This document shows, piece by piece, positions 1 to 9,019 of a stretch of 60,719 nt of DNA. Position 1 is the first letter of the stretch. The number at the start of each line of letters is the position of its first letter. The position numbers and the translations under genes were made by a program. This stretch comes from BD2-11 clade cluster bacterium bin43 (GTDB lineage Bacteria > Gemmatimonadota > Gemmatimonadetes > Longimicrobiales > Gaopeijiaceae). The notes beneath the pieces were generated by a model that saw only the letters and a program-made list of their open reading frames with translations, made no database searches and had not been told where the DNA came from. Where the stretch lies: the NCBI GenBank assembly GCA_002238605.1, contig MPMR01000026.1, positions 1 to 60,719 on the forward strand, in the 5' to 3' direction.

Positions 1-691
1 CCCCGCCCCCCCGCCCGCGACCAGGCGGAAGCTCGCGGCCAGCTCCGGCGACCGGAACCACTCCCCGGCGCGCGGGGCGCGCCGCCCGCCCACCAGGCAG
101 GTCGCCGCCGCCCCGCCGTCGGCGCGCAGCCCGTCCCCCCCGCCCCCCCCCCGCGGCGCGCGCCCCCCCCCCCCCGCCGACCAGGCAGGTCGCGGCCGCC
201 CCGCGGTCGGCGCGCAGCCTGTCCGCCGCGGCGGCCCACTGGCCCGCGATGATGGGCGTGACCGGAAAGCCCTCCTCCGCAACGCGGATGGCCGGCGCGA
301 GCACTTCCGGGAAGGTCATGGCGCCGAACCGGTCCAGCAGGGCCGCCCACCCCGCGACCGCCCCCGGCACCGTCACCGATCCCGGCCCGCTCGCGGGCAC
401 GTCGTCCAGCCCCGCGGCCGCGATCGCCTCGCGCGACATGCCCGAGCCCGACCGCCCGCTCGAGTCGAGCCCGACCAGCCGGCCCTCCTCCGCCGACCAC
501 AGCAGCGCGAACATGTCGCCGCCCATCCCGGTCATGTGCGGCTCGACCACGTTCAGCATGGCCGCGGCGGCGACGGCCGCATCGACCGCGTTCCCGCCCC
601 GTTCCATCACCGAGAGCGCCGCCCAGCTGGCGAGCGGCTGGCTGGTGGCGGCGGCGCTTCTGGGCGCGTAGACGGCGGATCGGCCGGTCAC
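1..691 (-). pseudogene. Gamma-glutamyltransferase, N-terminal part, frame-broken at window edge
   Basis: The complementary strand from a GTG at 691 reads the start of a gamma-glutamyltranspeptidase, which cleaves gamma-glutamyl bonds of glutathione and related peptides, usually in the periplasm. Family signatures seen are APRSAAATSQPLAS, GGNAVDAAVAAAAM, VEPHMTGMGGDMFAL and, further on, WFRSPELAASFRLVAG. The reading frame is clean from 691 to about 181. There a C-homopolymer tract begins, and about 44 bases (181-224) reappear at 93-136. The two copies lie 88 bases apart, which is not a multiple of three, so the downstream part (PELAASF) is in a different frame. No signal peptide is seen after the chosen start. 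The gene continues beyond the window. The break is more likely a sequence artefact than true decay, but I cannot separate the two. Confidence 0.75.
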
Positions 692-1051
692 GGCCGCCCG
701 TTCCGGTTTGAGTGTGGGCGCATGGGCGCTCCCGGGCGTGGTTCGGCTGGCGCAAACGCGCGTGCCGCGCCAAGCTAGAGGGAGCGAACGGAGCCTGCCA
801 GCCTCCCCCCGGCGGCCCGGTCTGCCAAAATGGCAGTCTCGGCACGGGGAGTCGGCCATTATGTCAGGCCCGATTCGTGCATCTGGGCCCGACACCGTGC
901 ATTTCGTCTGACATGGCAGGCGAGCAAACCGCCTGGAAGTCGGGGCGATCTGCCTTTCTGACAGGACATTCGCGTCGCGGGTCGCCCGAACGGCCGGCTT
1001 CGCGGGGCAGACGACCCCGTCTCGACAGGTAAACGATAAGGAGTCGGATCC
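692..1051. promoter_or_regulatory. Divergent intergenic region with operator-like palindromes upstream of lon
   Basis: This 360-base gap separates the divergent gamma-glutamyltransferase and lon genes and holds no convincing gene. It contains a perfect 15-bp palindrome, CTGCCAAAATGGCAG, at 822-836. A 12/15 match lies at 853-867 and a shorter relative, CTGACATGGCAG, at 908-919. Centres are about 31 and 53 bp apart, close to whole helical turns. The same 15-mer occurs twice near the right edge of the window. This looks like a repressor or activator site set, possibly stress-related given lon; the regulator is not identified here. I see no strong -35/-10 pair. Confidence 0.5.
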
Positions 1052-3589
1052 GTGGGCGAACGTTACAGGCTACCCGTCCTTCCGCTGCGGGACACGGTGG
1101 TGTACCCGGGCGTGGCGGTGCCCATCTCGGCCGGTCGACCCGGCACCATAGAGGCCGTGCAGGCCGCCCTCGAGGGAGACCGCAAGCTGCTTGCGGTGGC
1201 CCAGCGGGAGAACGTGGACAAGCCGACCTCCGAGGGGCTGTACGAAATGGGGACGGTGGTGCGCGTCATTCAGACCCACCGCGTGCGGGCCGGGATCCAG
1301 CTGCTCGTGCAGGGGGAAAGGCGCGCGCAGGTGCTCTCCTACGAGAAGCGCGGCAAGACGATGCTCGCCGCCGTCGTCATGGACCTCGAGAGAATCCCGC
1401 CGCGCAGCGAGAAGGACCCGGCCTTCCGGGCCCTGGACCGCGAACTGCGCGACCGTGCTGCCGGGCTGGGAACCCGGCGCGGCGTCCCAGCCGAGTCCCT
1501 CAATCAGCTCATCCAGGGCGTGGACGAACCGGGCGCGTTCGCGGATCTGGTGGCCTTTTACCTGGAGCTGCAGACCGCGGAGAAGCAGCGGCTGCTGGAG
1601 GTGCTCGACGACGAGGACCGCATGCGCCAGGCGCTTGTCGCGGTGGAGCGCGAACTGGTGCGGCTCAGCGCGCAGGAGGAAATCCAGGCGCGGGTGCAGG
1701 AGGAACTGGGGGAGCGCCAGCGCGAAATGCTCCTTCGCGAGCAGATGAAGCAGATCCGGCGCGAGCTGGGCGACGAGGACGAAAAGGCCGAGGTCGACGA
1801 TCTGCGCGAGCGAATCGAGGCGCTGCGGCTCAACGACGATGCTCGCGCCGAGGTCCAGCGGGAGCTCAAGCGCCTGGGGAGGACGAATCCCCAGTCGGCG
1901 GAATACCAGGTCATCCGGACCTACCTCGAGTGGATCACGGAACTGCCCTGGGACGATCGCACCGAGGACAAGATCGACCTGGGAGCGGCAGCGGACGTGC
2001 TCGCAGAAGACCACTACGGGCTGGAGGATGTAAAGGATCGCATCCTCGAGTTCCTCGCCGTGCGCAAGCTGCAGGCGGAGCGGGCTCCGGACGAGGCGGA
2101 AGCGGAGGACGACGCCGCTCAGGAGGAGGACGCTCTGCAGGAAGCCGACGCCGCCCGGAACGGCTCCCGGACGGAGGACGAGCCCGCCGACACGTCGCCG
2201 CCCGCGAGCGGCCAGGGGCCCATTCTGCTCTTCGTGGGCCCGCCCGGCGTCGGCAAGACCAGCATCGCCCAGTCCATCGCCCGCGCGATCGGGCGCAAGT
2301 ATGTGCGCATCTCGCTGGGCGGCGCGCGCGACGAAGCGGATATCCGGGGCCATCGGCGGACGTACGTGGGCGCCATGCCGGGCCGGATCATCCAGGGAAT
2401 GCGCCAGGTGAAGTCGAAGAACCCCGTGTTCCTGCTCGACGAAGTCGACAAGCTCGGGGTCTCCTTCCAGGGGGATCCCAGCGCGGCTTTGCTCGAAGTG
2501 CTGGACCGGGCCCAGAACTGGACCTTCACCGACCATTACCTGGGGATCCCGTTCGATCTGTCGGAGGTGCTGTTCGTCGCGACCGCGAACTACTGGGACC
2601 GCATTCCGCCCCCGCTGCTCGACCGCATGGAGCGGGTCGACTTCAGCGGATACACCGAGCAGGAAAAGCTGGAGATCGCCAGGCGTTACCTGCTGCCCAG
2701 GCAGCTGGAGGAGAACGGTCTGCGCGACGAGGAGATGGAGCTCGGCGACGAGGCGATCCTGAACGTGATCAGCGAGTACACGCGCGAGGCGGGCGTCCGC
2801 CAGCTGGAGCGTGAGATCGGAAAGCTGGCGCGCAAGGTCGCGCGCAGGATCGCCGGCGGCGGATGCGAGCAGATGGTCGTGGACCAGGACGTTGTACGCG
2901 AACTTCTGGGCCGCCCGAGGGTGCACCCCGAGGTGATGGCGGAGGAGGACCGGGTGGGCGTGGCCACCGGAATGTTCTACACGCCCACCGGCGGCGACAT
3001 CATGTTCGTGGAGGCCAGCGTCATGCCCGGGGACGGGAAGCTGGTGCTCACCGGGCAGCTGGGCGACGTGATGAAGGAATCGGGGCGGGCGGCGCTTACC
3101 TATGCCCGCAGCCATCACCAGAGCCTCGGTATGGCGGTCGAGGATGTGCTGGACAAGGAAGTGCACATCCACGTGCCCGCGGGCGCCGTGCCGAAGGACG
3201 GCCCCTCGGCCGGGATCACGATGGCGACCGCCCTGATCTCGGCGCTGTCGGGACGTCCGGTGAGGCGCGACGTGGCCATGACCGGCGAGCTGACGCTGAC
3301 GGGAAGGGTTCTCCCCATCGGCGGCCTTAAGGAGAAAATCCTGGGCGCCGTTCGCGCCGGCATCCAGGAGATCGTTCTCCCCGCCGACAACCATGCCGAC
3401 CTCGAAGACCTCTCCGACGAGGTGCGCGCCGACCTGGTTCTGCACCTGGTTTCCGGTCTCGACGACGTCGCCCGGGTGGCGTTCGCGGGCGGGCTGGCGC
3501 CCGAAGCGGATCCGGTCGAGACCGCGGACCCGATGGCCCTGCTCGCTTCCGGCGGCTCCTCCTCCGCGCCCGAGGTCGCGACGCACTGA
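1052..3589 (+). CDS. lon: ATP-dependent endopeptidase La (Lon)
   Basis: Lon is the cytosolic AAA+ serine protease that degrades misfolded and selected regulatory proteins. The 845-residue product has the full bacterial LonA layout: LAN substrate-binding domain (about 1-210), coiled-coil linker, AAA+ module with Walker A GPPGVGKT at 396-403 and Walker [11 protein letters not shown], then the protease domain with the catalytic dyad Ser719 (GPSAG) and Lys760 (GGLKEKI). An unusual very acidic, Ala/Glu-rich insert sits at about 341-388, just before the Walker A segment, where most homologues have only a short linker. The GTG start is supported by AAGGAG at 1038-1043. The upstream gap carries palindromes that may be stress operators. 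A YgfZ-like gene follows 32 bases after the stop. Confidence 0.97.
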   Translation: MGERYRLPVLPLRDTVVYPGVAVPISAGRPGTIEAVQAALEGDRKLLAVAQRENVDKPTSEGLYEMGTVVRVIQTHRVRAGIQLLVQGERRAQVLSYEKRGKTMLAAVVMDLERIPPRSEKDPAFRALDRELRDRAAGLGTRRGVPAESLNQLIQGVDEPGAFADLVAFYLELQTAEKQRLLEVLDDEDRMRQALVAVERELVRLSAQEEIQARVQEELGERQREMLLREQMKQIRRELGDEDEKAEVDDLRERIEALRLNDDARAEVQRELKRLGRTNPQSAEYQVIRTYLEWITELPWDDRTEDKIDLGAAADVLAEDHYGLEDVKDRILEFLAVRKLQAERAPDEAEAEDDAAQEEDALQEADAARNGSRTEDEPADTSPPASGQGPILLFVGPPGVGKTSIAQSIARAIGRKYVRISLGGARDEADIRGHRRTYVGAMPGRIIQGMRQVKSKNPVFLLDEVDKLGVSFQGDPSAALLEVLDRAQNWTFTDHYLGIPFDLSEVLFVATANYWDRIPPPLLDRMERVDFSGYTEQEKLEIARRYLLPRQLEENGLRDEEMELGDEAILNVISEYTREAGVRQLEREIGKLARKVARRIAGGGCEQMVVDQDVVRELLGRPRVHPEVMAEEDRVGVATGMFYTPTGGDIMFVEASVMPGDGKLVLTGQLGDVMKESGRAALTYARSHHQSLGMAVEDVLDKEVHIHVPAGAVPKDGPSAGITMATALISALSGRPVRRDVAMTGELTLTGRVLPIGGLKEKILGAVRAGIQEIVLPADNHADLEDLSDEVRADLVLHLVSGLDDVARVAFAGGLAPEADPVETADPMALLASGGSSSAPEVATH

Positions 3590-3621
3590 CCACGCAGACC
3601 CTGGAGGTCGCGCCCGGCGCC

Positions 3622-4722
3622 GTGATGGGTCGGCACCACGGGCGGCCGGCGGCCCGTCACTTCGGACGGCCCGACCTGGAGTACCGCGCCGCGGTGGGCT
3701 CCGCGGCCGTCCTCGATCGCTCGCACCGCGGCCGGCTGGCGGTCTCGGGCCGGGCGCCGGTGCGCATGCTCGGCGGAGTGATCACCGCCAGCGTCCCGCC
3801 ACCCCCCGAGCCGACCTCCTCCGGGCTGCTCGCGGGGCGTACGGCCTACAGTGCCGTGCTCATCCCCAAGGGACGCATGGTCACGGACCTGGTCGTCGCC
3901 TGGCGGGGCACGCGCGAGGACCGCCACGGCCTCTGGCTGCACCTGCCGGCCGCCGGCCATGCACCCCTCGTCGCCCATCTGCGCAAGTTCCTGCCGCCCC
4001 GGTTCGCCTTCGTCGACGACGTCACCGGCGCGACCGCCACACTCACTGTCGTCGGCCCGGCCGGGGCCGGCCTGCTCGAGACCGCCCTCGGGATCGTCCC
4101 CGACGCACTGTCCGCCCTCGAGGAAGACGGCTGCCTGCTCACCGGACCGGTTCCGGACGGCCTCCTGGTCGCGCGTTCGGGCGAGGTCCGGCTGCCCGCC
4201 TTCGACATCCTGGGCGCCCGAGCCCCGCTCGAACGGCTGGCCAGGGAGGTGGTTCGCCTGGGCGCGGCGCCGACCGGCATGGGCGTTTTCGAGACGCTGC
4301 GCATCGAGGCGGGCCGGCCCGAGTTCGGCCTGGACATGGACGAGCGCACCATCCCCACCGAAGCGGGCATCGACGAGCGCGCCATCGACCACGGCAAGGG
4401 CTGCTACACGGGGCAGGAAGTGATCGTCCGCATCCGCGACCGCGGCCACGTCAACCGACACCTGCGCGGCCTGCTGCTCGGCAATGCCGCCACCCCTGGG
4501 CGCGAGACACCCTTGTACACGGGAGCGCGCGCCAAACCGGTCGGGCACATCACCAGCGCCGCCATGTCGCCAGCCTTCGGGCAGACTATCGCGCTGGGGT
4601 TCGTGCGCCGGGAGGTCAATCCCCCCGCCGAACTTCGGCTGGGAGCTCCGGACGGGGCGCCGGTGGCGGTGCGGGTGGTCGGGGAAGGCGGCTGGGAGCT
4701 TCAGCCGGGCGATCTGAACTGA
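3622..4722 (+). CDS. YgfZ/GcvT-like folate-binding protein
   Basis: This is a 366-residue member of the GcvT/YgfZ fold. YgfZ proteins use a tetrahydrofolate site to help assemble or repair certain Fe-S enzymes. The diagnostic YgfZ motif KGCYTGQE is present at residues 259-266, followed by a GcvT C-terminal barrel-like segment. It is therefore more likely YgfZ-type than the T-protein of glycine cleavage, although gcvH and gcvP further along the window have no gcvT beside them. Tandem starts GTG 3622 and ATG 3625 are both possible; CTGGAGG at 3601-3607 is a rather distant ribosome site. It follows lon closely and may be read with it. It converges with the next gene. Confidence 0.8.
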   Translation: MMGRHHGRPAARHFGRPDLEYRAAVGSAAVLDRSHRGRLAVSGRAPVRMLGGVITASVPPPPEPTSSGLLAGRTAYSAVLIPKGRMVTDLVVAWRGTREDRHGLWLHLPAAGHAPLVAHLRKFLPPRFAFVDDVTGATATLTVVGPAGAGLLETALGIVPDALSALEEDGCLLTGPVPDGLLVARSGEVRLPAFDILGARAPLERLAREVVRLGAAPTGMGVFETLRIEAGRPEFGLDMDERTIPTEAGIDERAIDHGKGCYTGQEVIVRIRDRGHVNRHLRGLLLGNAATPGRETPLYTGARAKPVGHITSAAMSPAFGQTIALGFVRREVNPPAELRLGAPDGAPVAVRVVGEGGWELQPGDLN

Positions 4723-4743
4723 GGGCGGGTCCCGCGACAGCGG

Positions 4744-5781
4744 TCAGCCGTCTCGCGAAGCCTTGAAGTGTTCCACGATCAGGCCGCCGTGGAAGCGCCC
4801 GTTCTCGATGAAGATCTTGTTGGCGTCGTGGCCCGCGGCGAGCACGCCCGCGATGTAGATGCCGGGGGTGTTCGTCTCCATGGTGGCACGGTCGTGGCCG
4901 GGAATGCCGGTCTCCTCATCGATTCCGACGCCGACGCTCTCCAGAAGCCGCGGTGAAGCCCGCCAGCCGGTCATTGCGAAGACCCAGTCGTTGGCGAGCT
5001 CGGTGATCTCGCCCGTCTCCAGATGCTCCAGTACGACACTGCGTTGCCGGATCTCCGCCACCCGCGTCGTGAAGTGGGTGGCGATCTCCCCGAACTTGAT
5101 CCGGTTGGTGATGTCGGGAACCACCCACGGCTTCACGCCATCGTCGATGCCGTCGAAGATGTGGACCAGGGTGACCCGCGCATGGGCCCGGAAGAGTTCC
5201 AGCGCGGCCTCCACTGCGGAGTTGCGCCCTCCCACCACGAGAACGTCCTGGTCGTAGTAGGGATCGGGCTCCCTGTAGTAGTGGTGCACCTTGGGCAGGT
5301 CCTCCCCGGGAACGTCCAGGTAGTTGGGCTCGTGGAAGCTTCCGGCGGCGATCACCACGGCGCGGGCGCGGTGGCATGCGCCGGTGCCGTCACGGCGGCG
5401 CGTGCGCACCAGGAAGTCACCCTTGCGGCCCTCGATGGCAACGACTTCCTCGTGCTGGCGCACGTCCAGTCCGAAATGCCGCACGACGCGCCGGTAGTAG
5501 ACGAGCGCATCGCGGCGCGACGGCTTGCCGGACGCCAGGATGAAGGGCACATCCTCGATCTCCAGCTTCTCCGCCGTGGAGAAGAAGGTCATGTAGGGCG
5601 GATAGTGGATGATCGATTCGGTGATGAACCCGCGGTCGAAGACGGTCGCCGAAACCCCTCCGACCCTGGCCGCGCTTGCCGCCGCCAGGCCACAGGGGCC
5701 CGCACCCACTATCGCCAGGTCGACGGTTTCGCCTTCGCTGGCCATCCCGCCTCCGGCGGAAAGCGCTCTGATATCGGACAT
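4744..5781 (-). CDS. YpdA-family FAD/NAD(P)-dependent reductase
   Basis: This two-dinucleotide-fold flavoprotein of 345 residues resembles YpdA, the putative bacillithiol disulfide reductase that keeps the low-molecular-weight thiol pool reduced. The FAD-binding motif GAGPCG is at 26-31, preceded by a short non-conserved N-terminus. The family hallmark IIHYPPYMTFFSTAEKLEI follows, and a second nucleotide motif, VVGGRNSAVEAA, lies near residue 178. The C-terminal segment IYIAGVLAAGHDANKIFIENG is typical. No CxxC redox pair of thioredoxin reductase type is seen, as expected for YpdA. An alternative start is Met13 (5745). No bacillithiol biosynthesis gene lies in the window. Sure of the fold; the substrate is by homology. 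Confidence 0.85.
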   Translation of the reverse strand: MSDIRALSAGGGMASEGETVDLAIVGAGPCGLAAASAARVGGVSATVFDRGFITESIIHYPPYMTFFSTAEKLEIEDVPFILASGKPSRRDALVYYRRVVRHFGLDVRQHEEVVAIEGRKGDFLVRTRRRDGTGACHRARAVVIAAGSFHEPNYLDVPGEDLPKVHHYYREPDPYYDQDVLVVGGRNSAVEAALELFRAHARVTLVHIFDGIDDGVKPWVVPDITNRIKFGEIATHFTTRVAEIRQRSVVLEHLETGEITELANDWVFAMTGWRASPRLLESVGVGIDEETGIPGHDRATMETNTPGIYIAGVLAAGHDANKIFIENGRFHGGLIVEHFKASRDG

Positions 5782-5997
5782 CTTCCTTGCGTCGTCGGTT
5801 AATGCGGCGCCGACCCGGGAAACATCTACGCTCTGAACTTATAACTCCAGAGGCGGACGTCCGGCCGATTCCGGGGACGCAAGCGAAACCGACTCCCCTC
5901 GGGACGGACCCCCGGGGATGGACCCCGGGCGCGGGAACGCCGCTGCCGCTGGAGCGTACCGTTGGAGCACTTTGCACATCCTCAGGGAGCGTCGAAG

Positions 5998-6270
5998 ATG
6001 GCACAGGCCGAAGCGGAGGCGCGCAGAGCCGCGAATCGACTGCGCAGGGCGCTGGAGAAGGCGCGCCGGGAGATTGACGCGCTGGAAGGGGCGCTCGCCG
6101 GAGTCGAGGGTGACGACTTCCCGGCGCACGCCTACGGGGAAGCTCGCGGACGGATCGATCAGGTGGTGGAATTCGTGAACGAGGAATCCCGCCGGCTCCA
6201 GCACAAGATCCTGGCGGCGGGAGGGCTTGAGCCCGGACGGGTTCGACGTGCCTCCGCCCGGGATGGATGA
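5998..6270 (+). CDS. Small Ala/Arg/Glu-rich coiled-coil protein
   Basis: I do not recognise this family. From ATG 5998 it gives 90 residues, mostly predicted helix, rich in Ala, Arg and Glu, with heptad-like spacing in the first half. It has no signal peptide or membrane segment. An upstream in-frame ATG at 5962 is possible, but a GGGAG sits before 5998. The stop overlaps the ATG of the LuxE-like gene by four bases (ATGA at 6267-6270), so translation is probably coupled to that gene. It carries no DSL phosphopantetheine motif, so it is not an acyl carrier protein. A scaffold or accessory role for the acyl-transfer pair is only a guess. Confidence 0.65.
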   Translation: MAQAEAEARRAANRLRRALEKARREIDALEGALAGVEGDDFPAHAYGEARGRIDQVVEFVNEESRRLQHKILAAGGLEPGRVRRASARDG

Positions 6271-7373
6271 ACGACCAGCGGCTCCGCGATGACCTGATCG
6301 CCGTCATGGGAGCGGGGGTGGCGACGCCCCTGCCCGACGCGGGCTTCGACGATCTCGCACGCCGGGTCTCCGAGCACCAGTGGCAAACCAACCCGGTATT
6401 CGCCCGCTTCTGCGCGGCGCGCGGAGTCCAGCCGGGCTCATGGTCCTCGTGGCGCGCGCTCCCTCCCGTGCCCGCGCGCGCGTTCCGGGAGCGCGGCCTC
6501 GTCTCCCGGGGGCCCTGCGAGGCGATCTTTCGAACCAGCGGCACCACGGGCGGCGGGACGGTCCGCGGAGAACACCGCGTCCCCGACCTGTCGCTCTACC
6601 ACGCCTCGCTGCTCCCCAACTTCGAGGCGCATCTGCTTCCCGACGGCGCGCGCCTGCCCATGGTCTCGCTCATCCCGCCTCCCCGCGAGGTTCCGGATTC
6701 TTCGCTCAGCCACATGATCGGCGTCGTGCAAGACGAGCTTGCGCCCGACACCGGCTATTTCGTGGGAGGGGACGGCAGGATGGACGAGGCCGGGCTGCGA
6801 TCCGCTTTTCGCGACGCGGAGGACGCCGGTGATCCGGTCCTGGTGGTCGGGACCGCCTTTGCGTTCGTACACCTGCTTGACAGCCTGGCCGCGGACGGGA
6901 TCGGCTTCCGGCTGCCGGCCGGCTCGAGGGTGATGGAGACGGGAGGATTCAAGGGGCGTAGCCGCCCCGTGCCCCGTGAGGAACTCTACGAGGCCATCCA
7001 CGGTCGACTCGGCATTCCGCCGCGCCGGATCGTGAACGAATACGGCATGACGGAACTGCTCTCACAGTTCTACGAGCCCGTGCTCACGGAGGGAACGCGC
7101 CTGCACCGTCCGCCGCCGTGGGTGCGCACGCGCGTGCTCGACCCGGCGACGCTCGAAGCGCTTCCGCCCGGGCGCGAGGGCCTGCTGTGCCACTTCGACC
7201 TCGCGAACGCGGGATCGGTGTGCTGCCTGCTCACCGAGGACCTGGGCGTAGAGCCTCCGGAGGCCGAAGGAAACGGCTTCCGCGTGCTGGGCCGGAATCC
7301 CGGAGCGGAACCGCGCGGGTGTTCGCTGGCAATGGACGATCTCATGACCGCCGTTCGCGGCCCGGCGCGATGA
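6267..7373 (+). CDS. LuxE-like acyl-protein synthetase
   Basis: This 368-residue protein resembles LuxE and PaaK-type adenylate-forming enzymes. LuxE activates a fatty acid as acyl-AMP and transfers the acyl group to its own C-terminal cysteine before handing it to the LuxC reductase. The adenylation P-loop-like motif RTSGTTGG is at 89-96, followed by a typical NEYGMTEL segment. The candidate acyl-accepting cysteine is Cys352 in RGCSLAMDD. It overlaps both neighbours by four bases (coiled-coil gene before, LuxC-like gene after), so the three form one translational unit. No luxA, luxB or luxD is present. The aldehyde product and its use are unknown. Confidence 0.88.
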   Translation: MNDQRLRDDLIAVMGAGVATPLPDAGFDDLARRVSEHQWQTNPVFARFCAARGVQPGSWSSWRALPPVPARAFRERGLVSRGPCEAIFRTSGTTGGGTVRGEHRVPDLSLYHASLLPNFEAHLLPDGARLPMVSLIPPPREVPDSSLSHMIGVVQDELAPDTGYFVGGDGRMDEAGLRSAFRDAEDAGDPVLVVGTAFAFVHLLDSLAADGIGFRLPAGSRVMETGGFKGRSRPVPREELYEAIHGRLGIPPRRIVNEYGMTELLSQFYEPVLTEGTRLHRPPPWVRTRVLDPATLEALPPGREGLLCHFDLANAGSVCCLLTEDLGVEPPEAEGNGFRVLGRNPGAEPRGCSLAMDDLMTAVRGPAR

Positions 7374-8809
7374 GGACCTTCCCGGCCTGGTGGCTGCCGC
7401 CCGGGCTGCCGGGCGACGGCCCGTCCCTGGATGCGTCGCTCTCGGTGGACGGGCGCGCGCCAACCTCCACCGTGTCCGTAGGTGACAGCCTGCGCCTCCG
7501 TTTCCCCACCCCCGACCCCGCGTTCGCGCGCCGCGTGTGCGACCGGCTCGCCGAAGCGGGCGCCTGCCTGCGTGAGCGCCGCACCGACGCGCTGGTGGCG
7601 TCGCTGGGTCGCGCCGGGGCGCGCTTTCTGGACCCTGCCGACCCGCTCCGCAAGGCGGCGCTCGACCTGCTGCCCGCCGCCGCCGGGCTCTCCCCCGCCA
7701 TGGCCCGGGAGGTCCTGAACGGAATGGCGCGCGACTGGACGGCCGACCGCCTCACCCGGCTGGTGCGCGCGCAGTTTGCCGATCCGGGCGTGCTGGACGG
7801 CTTCCGACCGGGGCCCGGCGGGTCACGGGTGCGGGCGTTCGGCCGCCGACTGATCGTGCAGCTGGGCGCAGGCAACGTGGCGGGCGTGTCGGTAGGGGGC
7901 ATGGCACGGGCACTCCTCGCCCGATCCCCCGTGCTGCTCAAACCCGGCCTTCATGACGCCGTGCTTCCGGTGCTCTACGCCCGCGCCCTGGCCGACTGCG
8001 ACCCGGAACTCTCGGCCGCCGTGGCCGTGCTCTACTGGCCGGGAGGCGCCGCCGCGGTCGAGGCGGAGGTGCTTGCCCGCGCCGGCCTGGTGGTGGTGTA
8101 CGGCGGCGGCGACACGGTGGAGGCCGTGCGGGCCAACCTTCCCGCGACCACCCCCCTGGTGGCGTACGCCCACCGGGTCGGGGTCGCCCTGGTCGGCCGC
8201 GAGGCGCTCGCCGGCGGGCGGGCGGAGCGAACCGCCCTGGATGCCGCGCGCGCCGCAGCCACCTTCGACCAGCGGGGTTGCGTCTCCCCTCACCTCTTCT
8301 GGGTGGAGGAAGGCGGCGAGATCACCCCCGCCGGGTGGGCCGCCCGCCTGGCCGCCGCGATGGCCGAGGTCGAACGGGACCTCCCCGCCGGCCCCTCCCC
8401 GCCGGAGGTCGCGTCGCAGCTCCAGCAGCTGCGCGGAACCTGGGAGCTGAAGCAGGCGGCGGGCGACGGGGCGAGCGTCTTCCGCCCGCCGGGCCTCGAA
8501 TGGACGGTGGTCTACGACCGCGACCCGGCCTTCTCGCCGTCCTGCCTGGGCCGCTTCGTCTGGGTGAAGCCCGTCCCGGACCTGGAGCAGGTTGCCGGTC
8601 TCCTGGCCGGGTTGCGCCCGTTTCTGCAGACCGCCGCGCTGTGCGGCGCGGGCGGGCGGGCGCCTTCTCTGGTCGAACAGCTGGGAGGGGTGGGCGTCAG
8701 CCGGGTCACCTCGCTACGCCGCATGCCGTGGCCCCCTGCCTGGTGGCACCACGACGGCGACGACCCGTTGCGGGGGCTCGTGCGCTGGGTCGACTGGGAA
8801 GTGGAGTAA
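7370..8809 (+). CDS. LuxC-like acyl-CoA/acyl-protein reductase
   Basis: The product is 479 residues with the aldehyde-dehydrogenase-like fold of LuxC, which reduces an activated acyl group to an aldehyde with NADPH. The catalytic cysteine region FDQRGCVSP is present, with Cys304 as the expected nucleophile. A Rossmann-type stretch, LGAGNVAGVSVGGM, lies in the middle. The ATG at 7370 overlaps the LuxE-like stop (ATGA). The N-terminal 60 residues are less conserved in appearance. Together with the upstream synthetase it makes a two-step fatty acid to aldehyde reductase without bioluminescence genes. It converges with an AbrB-like gene 21 bases away. Confidence 0.88.
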   Translation: MRTFPAWWLPPGLPGDGPSLDASLSVDGRAPTSTVSVGDSLRLRFPTPDPAFARRVCDRLAEAGACLRERRTDALVASLGRAGARFLDPADPLRKAALDLLPAAAGLSPAMAREVLNGMARDWTADRLTRLVRAQFADPGVLDGFRPGPGGSRVRAFGRRLIVQLGAGNVAGVSVGGMARALLARSPVLLKPGLHDAVLPVLYARALADCDPELSAAVAVLYWPGGAAAVEAEVLARAGLVVVYGGGDTVEAVRANLPATTPLVAYAHRVGVALVGREALAGGRAERTALDAARAAATFDQRGCVSPHLFWVEEGGEITPAGWAARLAAAMAEVERDLPAGPSPPEVASQLQQLRGTWELKQAAGDGASVFRPPGLEWTVVYDRDPAFSPSCLGRFVWVKPVPDLEQVAGLLAGLRPFLQTAALCGAGGRAPSLVEQLGGVGVSRVTSLRRMPWPPAWWHHDGDDPLRGLVRWVDWEVE

Positions 8810-8830
8810 TCGTTCCCGCTGCCCGGCCCG

Positions 8831-9019
8831 TCAGCCTTCCGGCTGGTCCTCCGAGCGCCACACAACCAGCTGACGCGACCCGTTCGAAGCCTCCACCCGC
8901 ACCCTCAGCATGTCTCCCTCCACGATGCCGAGCGAGTCGCGCATCTCCTGAGGGATGGTAATCCTGCCCCCAACTCCCACGACAACGTCGCCGTAGTACA
9001 GCGAGCGATAGATGGCCAT
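8831..9019 (-). CDS. AbrB/MazE/SpoVT-type DNA-binding protein
   Basis: This 62-residue swapped-hairpin protein has the AbrB core signature GVGGRITIPQEMRDSLGIVEGD. Such proteins are transition-state regulators or antitoxins that usually repress their own promoter. An AGGA lies 8-11 bases before the start. No toxin-like reading frame (PIN or MazF) follows: the downstream neighbour is the convergent LuxC-like gene. It therefore looks like a solo regulator rather than an antitoxin, or an antitoxin that has lost its partner. Confidence 0.85.
   Translation of the reverse strand: MAIYRSLYYGDVVVGVGGRITIPQEMRDSLGIVEGDMLRVRVEASNGSRQLVVWRSEDQPEG

Noticed and set aside
120..180. The C-rich tract as a biological repeat or G-quadruplex element.
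   Set aside because: It is flanked by a duplicated coding segment at the sequence edge and interrupts a conserved gene, which fits a sequencing or assembly fault better.
1070..3586. A very long open reading frame antisense to lon, and similar long antisense frames opposite gcvP, actB, the barrel gene and dnaE2.
   Set aside because: They are produced by strong third-position G/C bias in the real genes. Their translations are Arg/Gly/His-rich with no family motif.
3622..4722. The YgfZ-like gene as the missing gcvT of the glycine cleavage system.
   Set aside because: It carries the YgfZ motif KGCYTGQE and sits with lon, not with gcvH/gcvP.
8831..9019. The AbrB-like gene as the antitoxin of a toxin-antitoxin pair.
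   Set aside because: No PIN, MazF or other small toxin-like frame lies on either side.
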